Shown: piece after piece, positions 11,069-23,000 of the stretch
How positions within the stretch are numbered: the first letter of the stretch is position 1
Layout: the number at the start of each line of letters is the position of its first letter
Source: Mesostigma viride
Lineage: Eukaryota; Streptophyta; Mesostigmatophyceae; Mesostigmatales; Mesostigmataceae
Assembly: GCA_009746045.1 (NCBI GenBank)
Contig: RPFO01001124.1
Coordinates: 18,501 to 82,500, forward strand
Reading direction: 5' to 3'
DNA: 64,000 nucleotides
Translations under genes and position numbers: made by a program
Notes under the pieces: generated by a model
What the model was told of the DNA's origin: nothing
Databases searched by the model: none
Seen by the model: the letters and a program-made list of their open reading frames with translations, nothing else

Positions 11069-14000
11069 TTTCCTGCCATCTTCCACTTCCTGTTGAGGCA
11101 GAAGTATGGAGACGCCTGCAATTGAAACGACCAAATGGAATGCACAAAACAATGCCTGAGTTAAAATGCTTTCTTCGCCCCAAGAATAAAGCAGGCCGGA
11201 AACGTGAAATGTAGTCTTGACGAACACCCCCAAACACATGTATACCTGGTTCAAGCTATTGCAGCGCTAAAACATCGCCAGTCTGAGCATTAGATTGGGC
11301 TTGCAGTTGAAAAGGTATATTCCCTGTCTTTTCCATAGGCAACTCTATGCGCTGGTATAACAACAGTGACACATGTTACCAAACCACACACACATGTCAA
11401 TCCAAGCATCCACACCTCCTCGACGGTATCTTTACTAGTTAAAAAAGCATTCTAAATACATGAGCCATACTAAGTGCAAGGCATTGCCACCCATGTCACC
11501 GGCCCATGCTGTGATACTAGTATGGAAATGGGAATGAGTCAATGAGGAGAAAAAAAACACCATGGCAAGTAATGTAGCCGGCTATCACGTACAAAATAGG
11601 ACAAGGTCAAGGCCACGTCAGGCTAGAACAATGCCCAGGGTCAAAGATGAAACATGCGGGCCAAACGCACACGGCAAGCGGCAATCAATGATTTGGTTGC
11701 AACGAGAAGCTACGAAATGCGCTTGCATCAACAGCCACCACAGTTGCATCTACCGTACTTGCATCTACTGGTTTGTTCTCGGGCAGCATTGCTCAGCGAA
11801 TCGCCAATTGACATTACAGAAAAAAGCTGATGATTTTGGCCTGCCACTCACCGCGTCGACATTCCTCGAGAATGACATCATGAACGTGGCCACCGACACG
11901 CGGTGGTGTTGCGGCCGGCTGCGTGCGGCCCTGCTGGCGTCCTCGCCCGCCGCGCCCTCCTCCTCCTGCCCCGCGCCGGCCACCGCCGCGCTGGCGGCCG
12001 CCTCGAGCGTGCCGCTAAAGTCGACACCTCCTTGGTAGAGCTCGGTGCCCAGGAAGAGGTTCTCTGGGTCGCCCGCGTTGCGCTGCTGCTGTGCCTGCTG
12101 GACAAAGCCGGCCTCGATGCACTCGCCTGAACAGAAGGGGTGGTAGGATACAAGAGACATAGGAGCAGATGTACACTGTGAAGTCACTATACTGCGTGAA
12201 TATGTACAGTGTGTTACTAGTTTCTTTCCATCCGATGTCCTGATGGTTTGTGCAGATTTTATTTTCCGAGGCCGTGATAATAATGTATTGATGTACACAG
12301 TGAAGTAGAGCTACTAAAAGAAAAAGAAGTTGTTTGTTTGTCTGGAAGGCCACGGGTGGGCGCACGAGGCAGGGGATGGGGCCCAAAGATTCGGACACCT
12401 GGAAAGGGCAGCCACTGGGACAGCTAGGTACGCTGATACATACAAAGAGCGCAGGCACACTTAGACATGGTACACAGGCATGCCAACGGTGCATACTGCA
12501 TACAGGCGAGATCGGTCACGGCAGATTAGAGCCATGCGCCAGGCTGCCCCTTACAAGTAGACCAAGGGAGAAGAATAGCAACAGAAGATAAGACAAGTAG
12601 CCACCCCATCACCAGCCAAACCATGCCTGCCCCGCATAAACCAATTCTCCTCGACAACTTGAATGTGTTTTTGTGACCACGCTTCCCCAAAGATGTCATG
12701 CTGCCCACACAGACGACCTCTGAGGCGATGTCACCAATGCCACCCCCAACCCCTTCCCTCCCCTCCCCTGCCCTCCCCTCCCCTTCCCTCCCCTCCCCTC
12801 CCCTCCCCTCCCCTCCCCTCCCCTCCCCTCCCTCCCCCCCTCCCCTCCCTCCCCCCTCCCCTCCCTCCCCTCCCCTCCCCTCCCCTCCCCTCCCCTCCCC
12901 TCCCCTCCCCTCCCCTCCCCTCCCTCCCCTCCCCTCCCCTTGCTGCACGTATCATCCCCTCCTGCGTTTCTCCTCTTCCCCTCCCCACTCCCCTCATTTC
13001 CCCCACTTATCCTCCACTCCCCAATTCCTGCCCCCCCCCCCCCCCCCCCCCCACCTACGCAGGTGCTCCCTCGGCGCGCCCGCGTCTACCATCGCGATCG
13101 CCTGGATGGCCTGCGGGACAGACACCAGCACCGAGCCGCTCAGAAGCAGCTGCATCTTCCAGTCGCCAATTGGCTCGTCCTTCGGGTCATCCATGACCAT
13201 CGCAGCACCGCCTGGCACGTCCTCTTCGTCGCTGACATCGTCCTCCTCGCCCTCCTCGCCCTCCTCGTCTGAACCCTCCTTCCTTTGCCGGCCCCTGGCG
13301 CCTCCCCCTGGCTTCCCCTTGCTCCCCCCCTTGCCTTTGCCCTTGTCAGCCACCGCGCCCATGGTCACGTCCATGATGGCCGCGGCCACCGCGTTCAAGT
13401 ACTCGCGCCGCTCCTCTAGGAACTGGTCACGCAGCGCCTCCACCAGCGGCGTCTGGAGCGAGGGGTGTGGAGCGAAGGGTAGGGAGCGAGGGGTGTGGAG
13501 CGAGAGGGGTGGAGCGAGAGGAAGAGGGCGTGGAGGGTGGCAGGAGGAAGAGGGAATGCGGGTGTCAGGAGTCCCATTGGGGATGCGGGGGCCAGGTGGC
13601 AGAAGGAAGGGGGGGGGGAGGAGCAAAGAACGGTGCAAGGCGGGAAGACCAAGGGCAACGGATGTCGGGGCAGGACAGCGAAGGGTGGAGCACGTAAAAT
13701 AGAGCCTTGCGGGGCAGTGGGAGAACAGGTGGTGTTACAAGTTTCCAGGGGGGAGCGCCACCGGCAACGGATATGTGTGTGTGTGGTGGTGGGGGGACAA
13801 ACGGCAAGGGGGTGTGAGGGGAGAGGAGCATAGGCGGGGAGGCCAGGTTTAGGGGTTTAGCGTGCGGTGGGGGTGGGGTGGGAGGGCAACCAGAGGGCAG
13901 TCCGGACCGGTAAGGGCAAGGGATCGATAAATCACAGCGCAGACACATAATCAGGAGGTACAGGGTATGGGGCAGACAGTTCCAGAGTTCGCAGGGAGCA

Positions 14001-17000
14001 TGGGGCCTGTGCAGTGCTTCTACTAACGGGACTATTTCGTCAGCTGGTTGACGAATTTCGAAATTAGTAGTAAAAAAGTCAACCATTTTGGGCGATTCGT
14101 CAACCACATTCGTCAACCAACTCGGCAATTCGTCAACCCAGTGACGAATATGTTCCGCAATTCGTCAACCGGTTTGACGAAATGTTTAGGGTATTCGTCA
14201 ACCACCCAAGTCAGGTTTTCCCATAGAGAGGCCAGACCTGAGGTCCAGCGGTGCGGCGTCAGGCCGTCAGCCCGTACCTGGTACCAGCTGAATCCTAGGT
14301 ACGCTCCAGTTATTGTTGGTTTGGAAAGACAGTAAGTACGGTTCAGGACAATGGTACCAAAACTGAAGACGAGGAAGGCAGGACCAGCCGACCAGCTGGG
14401 CAAAAATTTTTTTTTACCGGTATTTAATCATGGTATTAATTACCCTCCGACCTCAGGCCGTCTGGCGACTACATGTGCGATAAAATATTGCATGCCAAAT
14501 TGTTTCGATAATTGCGGCGGCCGATGTTTAGGTAGTGTTGCATGAGCTAGAGAATGTCTAAGAAAAACGGTTCGGCGGGTTTCAAGACTAGCACCTTAGA
14601 TGCTCTGTTTAAGAAGCAAGCTGGAGAAACTGTAGCAACGGAAAATATCGTCGACCTAGGCCGCAGTTTAGATGAAAAGGAGGGCAGGCAGGGCCGCGAC
14701 AAACGCAAGAGAGTAGAGCGTGAGGAAGAGGATGGGTCTAATGCGCAGGAAGAGGAAGATGGCGGCCAGTCAGCATCATCTGACAGCGCCTCAAATTCTG
14801 TCGAGGAGGAATCTAGCGAGGAGGAATCTGGCGAGGAGGGGGCCGAGACAGAAAAGAGCAAGGCCGATGATGGCGGCAGCTCTGAGCCAGGTAAGAAGAA
14901 GGGCAAGAGAAAGCATACGGTGACGGCTTTCGGCGGGCATACCAGATGTGGCTTAACGCAGCTGGCGGGGGCCAGATGGGCGGTGGCACAAGCAACAAGT
15001 GGACAGGCGCGCGCAGCTCGCAGGGTGCAGGGCCAAGCTCGGACAAAACTGTGACAGTAGTGCCTGTTGATAGCAGTGAGGAGGACGTGATGGTTGTTTA
15101 ATGGCCTCGTGCTGTGCACACTTGACTCTGGCCTAGCTGTGAAGGATACTAGTCATTATTCTGTAGTTTATGCCGGTGTCAACAGCCACCAAGTGATATT
15201 GTGTTTTATCCACATGCATTACATGCGTGTGTGAGCGACCTTAAGTTAATTATAAAGAAATAAAGCTTCCCCCTCCCCTCCCCCAGGTTTGACAAAGCGC
15301 CAAGGCAAATAGTCAACCATTTGACGAAGTGCCGAGGCAAATAGTCAACCGTTTGACGAATGACAAAAACCCTTAGTAGAAGCACTGCGCCTGTGCAGAA
15401 TCAATTATGCAGCGTCCCCCGGTGGGCTAACAGCGTCTCCCTAACTGCAATCATCGCGCTGCATTGCCCGCTCGTAATGGCTGCGGTGAACACCCTGCTT
15501 CAGTCATGGTGCTATCCGCCCTGCTCACCACAATGTACTCGCAGCCCTGATTACCCTGCTTCAGTCAACAGACCGGGCGCCTCGATCAACCCGTATCCCT
15601 TCCTATGTCATCTCATTAGTTGTAGAAATAAATCAGAGCAGTTAATAAAGCATAAATAGTAGCCGCCCCTTCCCACCTCACTATTGTCGTCATCCCTCCT
15701 ACCTAAATGCAGTACGATGGTCGCCAGTCCCCACCCTTGCTCATCTCATTGTACTTGTGGCCCCTTCTACCTGGCCGTGTTAAGCAAACATATATAATGA
15801 AACACATCACCAACCACACTTATCACGTTACAAACATGTATAATGAAACACATCACCAACCACACTTATCACGTTACAAACATGTATAATGAAACACATC
15901 ACCAACCACACTTATCACGTTACAAAAGCCGCCCATCCTACATCAGCGTGGTAAAAATACATGTTAGCCACCATGCCTGCTCACCTCATTAAAGTCGTCG
16001 TCCTCGTAAAACAGCTGCTCCACGAAAAATGCCTTCTCCTGCACGACTCGGTCCAACGCGACAAACAGTGCCTCCAGCTGGCGCGCGCTCTTGTGCGCAA
16101 ACATGTCCGCCAGCACCTGGCGCGCCCCTGCCTTGCTCACGCGGTGGCCGGTCGCCAGCATCGAGCGCCCGCTGTCCTTGCGCGTGAGCCTGATGCTGCG
16201 CTCCGCGACGTCCTCGCTCGTCATGGGGACGGACGGCAGCTGCTCCAGCCTCTCGCGGTACTGGCGGCCGCAGCAACGAGCGAGAGAGCAGGCAAGCGCA
16301 CATGCTTGATTCATGCTACATACCTAGGCCCAGACAACAGGCGAGATCGCAAGTGCACGCTATCAATCGACATGGCAAGTGCACGGTGTCAAGCGAGATA
16401 GCGAGTGCACATCATCATGTAAGATACCACCTATGTGAAGTGACATAACTGTGATGTAGAGTATAGTTGTGTGTGTGTGACATGGCCATGCGTCGGTGCA
16501 TGGAGGTTATACATGGCATCGCATGGTATTGTGATGGCAGCATATGCAAGGACTTTGGGTTTGATATTTGGCCTCAAAACCTCCGCAGTTCAACCTCTTG
16601 TCTCGTCTCGCCTCTTCTGGCCTCGCCTCACTTTCTTTGGCTTGTCTGGCCTCAGCTGCTCCACAACTGTTGAAGGCTCAGGGCTAAGGGTTAAGTTGCC
16701 TACTGGTCTCCCTTCTGTTCCCTTGGTTTGTCTCACTTGTGCCTATTTGGCTTGCCTCGCTTCTCTTTACTTGGCGCGCATCGCCTCACGCAGTCTACGT
16801 GCAGGTGACCACCTGGTCCACTCGGCGCGCATCGCTCGGATCGCCTCACCTGGTCCACAATCGCCAGCTGCGCCGTGCGCACGCCCTCGCCCAGCTCCCC
16901 CGTGAGCACCTGGAAGAAGAGCTCGCAGTCGGCGTCGTACTGGTACCGCTGGACGGCGGCCATGAGGTTGTAGGCTGTCTCGATCACCGCGGCGGTGTTG

Positions 17001-20000
17001 CCGCCGTGCTTGGTCAGCAGGTAGCTGTGCAAGAAGTCTGACAGGTCGCTCACGCGACCCTCCGCTCTGTCCTGCGTGTTCTTGGCCTTCCACAGCCCCT
17101 TGATGAACACCTCGGTCTCCCGTTTGGTCATCGATGTGTTCTCGACCAGCGCGTGCGTGCGCAAAAAGGGGGGTATGTCCGCCGCCATGCCCAGGCCCAC
17201 GAAATGGGGGGTCCCACCGGGCAGGTGGCCCCGGTCGATCGGCATGGACGTGCGGATGGCCTTCCACCAGGGCGTGCGCCCGCTGTAAGGGTCGCCGGGC
17301 ATGCCGTGGCCGCTTGGCACGAGGGAGGAGAGAGGAATGTCGGGCAGTTGTTTCTGGATGTCCGCGATCTGGTGTGTGTGGTCGGAAGCGTATAGAGGGG
17401 AACGGGGGGGGGGGGGGCGGGGGGGGGGGGGGGGGGGGGGGGCGAGAGAAAGGGGGGGAGAAATGAGGACGAAAGAGAAAGGGGGAGGAGAAGGGCGGAG
17501 GACGAGGGAGGAGACTGTTAGATTTTCGTTCCTTCGTTCCTTCATGCACGTGTTACCACACCCACGCACTGCCGCATTTCGTCACACTCGCCATGCTTAA
17601 GCTCGGCTTCCACATCCCAGAGTTTGATACCTGTTCCTGTACCTCAACATTCTAAGCACTCTAAACATTCTAAATGGCATTAAATGGTATAACACAGCGT
17701 CCACACACCGCCGCACTCACCAACCAATCCACAAGAGAAATCATCCGTTGCCACGTCCACTCGCCGTCCCACGTCTTTAACGTCGGTGTCAACATCAAAC
17801 AAACACCCACGCACTGCTTTATCGAACTATATCTACACGCCATGATACTGGCGAGCAAACCTACCCACTCACCGCCGCATTCGCCGTACTTGTTGACATA
17901 TCCTGACAAGGATCACCAGCTATCACATCCATCCACCCTCACATCCATCCATCCACTCAAGTACCACACATCCACCCACGCACCGCCGCGTTCAGCATCT
18001 CCAGCTCCGCCTCCAACTCCGCCACATGCTCCTGCGTGGTGGTGGCCACCGGGCGCGGCGGCGGCATGACCTCCACCATCGGGAGGCCGGGCACCGCCAG
18101 CCGAGCCACGCCTTCGTCCAAGCCCCCCCAGAGAGGCCCCGCGCTTCTCGCACTCTCCGGGGCCGCGTCCGCGCCACTGAGCTCCGCCGCAAAGCTGACA
18201 CGCCCCGCACCCGCCAGCCTCGGCCCACCGGGCTTGCCGTCCTTCCCTTTGCTTTTGTCGGGGGTGTTCCCTCCCCCCCCCCGGGCAGGGCTATCTCCCC
18301 CCAGCCGAGGGCTCTCGCTCGCCTCGCTCCCGGGGCCCCAAGCGGGACCGGGCAACGGGAGCAGCTTCTCTACTGCCGTAATCGACAACTTGAGCTGGTC
18401 CCCGTCACCGTCCACCCCGCCCTTGCCCGCACCAGCGGCAGCGCCTTGGGGTTCGTCCTTTTCCCCCGGCGGACCAGCGCCGGCGGCTTGTTGTGGGGGA
18501 AGCGGGGTGGATGGCAGCAGCATGGGCGGTGGCGGCGGGAAGGAGGAGAAGTCCTCCCGCGGCGTTGTGTCGCCCAGGTTGCCGCGCAGCTCGTCGCTCT
18601 CTTCCATGATGCCCACGTTGACCGTGCGCAGCTGGGCCAGGCCCGCCGCACACTGGTCGTTGCTGGCGGCCACGAGCAGGGGCAAGGATGAGAGGGGGTC
18701 GAGAATTAGAGGGGATGAGGATGAGAAGGTGCACAGGGGACAGCGGGAGCACGTGTGGGAGCAGGTCACAAACATGACACAAGATGGTATAGGGGATGGG
18801 CGACATGGGTGGCATAGGGGACATGGGGGGCATAGGGGACATGGGGGGCATAGGGGACATGGGGGGCATAGGGGACATGGGGGGCATAGGGGACATGGGG
18901 GGCATAGGGGACATGGGGGGCATAGGGGACATGGGGGGCATAGGGGACATGGGGGGCATAGGCGACATGGGGGGCATAGGGGACATGGGTGGCATAGGGG
19001 ACATGGGGGGCATAGGGGACATGGGGGGCATAGGGGACATGGGGGGCATAGGGGACATGGGGGGCATAGGGGACATGGGGGCATAGGGGACATGGGGGGC
19101 ATAGGGGACATGGGTGGCATAGGGGACATGGGGGGCATAGGGGACATGGGGGCATAGGGGACATGGGTGGCATAGGGGACATGGGGGGCATAGGGGACAT
19201 GGGGGGCATAGGGGACATGGGGGGCATAGGGGACATGGGGGGCATAGGGGACATGGGGGGCATAGGGGACATGGGGGGCATAGGGGACATGGGTGGCATA
19301 GGGGACATGGGGGGCATAGGGGACATGGGGGGCATAGGGGACATGGGGGGCATAGGGGACATGGGGGGCATAGGGGACATGGGGGCATAGGGGACATGGG
19401 GGGCATAGGGGACATGGGGGCATAGGGGACATGGGGGGCATAGGGGACATGGGGGGCATAGGGGACATGGGGGCATAGGGGACATGGGTGGCATAGGGGA
19501 CATGGGTGGCATAGGGGACATGGGTGGCATAGGGGACATGGGGGGCATAGGGGACATGGGTGGCATAGGGGACATGGGTGGCATAGGGGACATGGGTGGC
19601 ATAGGGGACATGGGTGGCATAGGGGACATGGGGGGCATAGGGGACATGGGGGGCATATGAGAGAAAAATCATGTTATTCGGAGGCGAGAGCACCAAAGGG
19701 GAGAAGCAATGGTGTCATGATTCCAAGGTTGGGGAGGGATGGGGACACAAGCAAGCGCGGTAAAAGGAGCCATTCTCAGGGTTGGGCAAAGGCCAAACAA
19801 GGAGTGCGAGGGTGCACACAAATGAGGGGTACCTGCCTCCACGCACTGTCTCCCAAATCGCAACCCATGCGGCGCTCATACGAGTACATGGGCCCTCATG
19901 TAGCAAACCGCTCATCGCCTGTACATGCCACCACCCCCAGGCTCCTGGCCCCCAGGTCACTGGTTGTGCAGGGCCCAACACCCTTTCACCCCCTCACCGC

Positions 20001-23000
20001 TGGTGTGTGGCCTCCAACCCACTGTCCCCTCAACCCTTGTGTGTGGCCTCGCGATCCACACCGCTCAGGCATGGCGTACACAAGATGCCTTCCTCGCCGC
20101 TTGTGCATGGCCTCCAGCACCCCCTCTCCCTCCATGCTGCATGTTGCCTCCCTGCTTCCATACCGCTTGTGCATAGCCTCCACCTTGCGGTTGAGCGCCA
20201 CCAGCACCGGCCTGAGCTGCTCCACCTGCGTCGCGGTTGCCAGAAGCGCCTCCTCCTTCTCCTCCACTGCAAGCTTGAGTGAGAGCTGCGCCGCTGTTCT
20301 ACCCCATTTATGTGTTTTCACGTAGATATTTCCACATATATTTTTTCAAAGCCGTTGGCAGAGAATGACCAGGTATTGGGCATCATTCACACCATGGGTG
20401 TGGCGGAGCACTCAGGCCGAGGGGCAGCGCACACAAACACGCAGACAAGAAGCGGCCATCCAGGCGCGCGCACGCATGCAAACGCAGCCGTGCGAGCGTG
20501 ACGTGTCAGCAGGATGGGACAAACTGCTCCAACAGAACCACCAAGGCTACGGACGACGGGACAGAAATAAACAATCGTAAATGACAATGAAACGAGAAAA
20601 GGCTCACCCTGATCATACATGGACAGCCGATGGCCCAGCCCCGTAGGCTTGGCGGGGGCCACCGTTGCCTCTTAGATGGTTCCTGTGAAATGGTTCCATA
20701 ATTCTGGCACCCCTCCCTGCCCGCCTCGTCCCCTATACCCGTCTCTCCCTTCCTTCCCCACATCCTCTCTGTGTTTTGCCTTCCTGCCTGCGAATGTCCC
20801 ACTGGCCTGCCCGCCAGCTGGTTTCCCAGGCAAGGGCATCATCCTGTCAAGCGACAGTACCGGCACACATGTGCGCCCTCTTGCGCCCCAGGGCAGCGAA
20901 AGTAAAACAAGCTGGAATCGCGCGAGCCCTCGAGGATGTCTCGACTAGACTGGTCGGTAACCACCAGTTACCGCAAGAACACAGCATGGGACTCAGGTCC
21001 ATAAAATCCCGCATCACCGCCCTGGTCTATTTCTCGATGAGTTCCAACCAGGGTTGGGCGTTACGGGGTTCCTGGGGTTCACGTGACGTAAACACGTAAA
21101 ATGGCTTAAAAGGTGACGTAGAATGTAACGTAGCCGTAGAAGTTTACGTGCGTGACGTAAATACGTAATTTAACGTTAACACGTGAAGCCACACAATAGC
21201 TTATGATTTTCCAGCTATTTTCAACCATTCCATGGCAATAAATAGCTGGTGCTGTCCGTGCACCGCGTGGCGCCGCGCCACTAGGCCTACAACAGCTCAC
21301 TAGCACCACTTCACCTTGCAAGTATCTGCCGACATCCCCACACTGGTTACGCTTACGCCCATTCTACATTACGTAGTTACGCGGAACGTAACGTACAAAC
21401 GTAACATAAAGGGGCAACATACGTAGAGGCCTTACGTGCCACTTTGTCACCACGTAAAGCGTAATGTAAACCCACGTAATTAAACCACGTAATTACGTAA
21501 ATGACGTAACGTAACCCCTTTACGCCCAACCCTGGTTCCAACCCAGCTTTAGTCTCAGGGGAAACCATCTTCGGAAACACATCCACACGGACAACCCACC
21601 CTTCATCTCGGAGATGCAGCGCATGAGCCATGCAGATCATACCCCACGCGATCGCCCTACTCTATCGATTCCAGCAACAACCCACCCTTCATGTCGGGGA
21701 TGCAACGCGTGAGCCATGCAGATCATACCCCACGCGATCGCCCTACTCTATCGATTCCAGCAACAACCCACCCTTCATGTCGGGGATGCAGCGCGTGAGC
21801 CATGCAGATCATACCCCACGCGATCGCCCTACTCTATCGATTCCAGCAACAACCCACCCTTCATGTCGGGGATGCAGCGCATGAGCCATGCAGATCATAC
21901 CCCACGCGATCGCCCTACTCTATCGATTCCAGCAACAACCCACCCTTCATGTCGGGGATGCAGCGCGTGAGCCATGCAGATCATACCCCACGCGATCGCC
22001 CTACTCTATCGATTCCAGCAACAACCCACCCTTCATGTCGGGGATGCAACGCGTGAGCTGCTGGAAGTCGGTCTCTGTGACCGCGGCCGCCATCTGCGTG
22101 CCCGCGTGCTTCTGCTTGAACTCGGCACACAGCTCCTTCTCCACCTCCAGCTTGGCGCGCGCTACCGCGATGCGCTCGGAGCTCTCGCGCGCCACCTGCG
22201 GGTGCAGCGCAGCCAGGTGGCAGTCCACCACCGCGATGCCCTCTAGCGCCTCCTCCACCTGGGCAAACCTGGCACAGGGACGTTCAGGGGTGGGGGCGAT
22301 GGCAAAAGGATGCTCAGGGGCGGGGGCGAAGGGGCGTCCAGAAAGGCGGGAGTGATGGCAGGGATGCAAAGAGGGTCAGTGTAATGTCAGTGTAAGTTTC
22401 ACAGGTGAGGTGGGGTTGGTGGCCGCTAATGCAGGCAGGGATGTGGCAAACAAAGGTTGGGGCCATGAGGAGGCATGTATGTCGTAGGAGTGAGGCAGCC
22501 CGAAAGGGTGACGAAAGGGTAGGCACAACTGACCAAACCATCCCACTAAATCACCCCAATACATCGCAATCCACTAAATCACCCCATTAAATCACCGCAA
22601 TAGATCACCACCCACAAAAGGGGAAAAAAAATGAATAACAAGGGCCACCCCTCGTTCTATCGCGGTCAAAACCCCATGACTCTAGTCGGTGGGATATAAA
22701 TATCCACATGTCCGCCCTCTTCGACCCCACTCACCGCTGCTCCATCAACGAGTTCTGGCAACGCAACATCATCTCCGCCACATCGCCTCGGTCGGTGCAG
22801 TGGAAGGACACCTGTGGGCGAGCGAGGGCCGTAGATGTGGGCCATGGCGAGAGCAAAGGGGGGCCATACTCGAGGGAGATGCCGTCAGACAGTGCCCCAG
22901 GAGGCAGGGTTGGTGGGTGAACTATGGGTAGGTGGGTCAAGCATGGTAGGTTGTAAAGCACGGTGGGCTGGTGCCGCATGGTGGGCTGGTGCGTTACGGT

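Noticed and set aside
12526-13006. Glycine/arginine/glutamate-rich or proline/serine-rich frames
   Set aside because: They are translations of the CCCCT homopyrimidine tract in intron 8.
18405-19696. Long proline/methionine- or glycine/methionine-rich open frames
   Set aside because: They come from the 18-bp minisatellite within an intron of the TSNAXIP1-like gene. The exons on either side join in phase without it, and 17-bp units break the frame.
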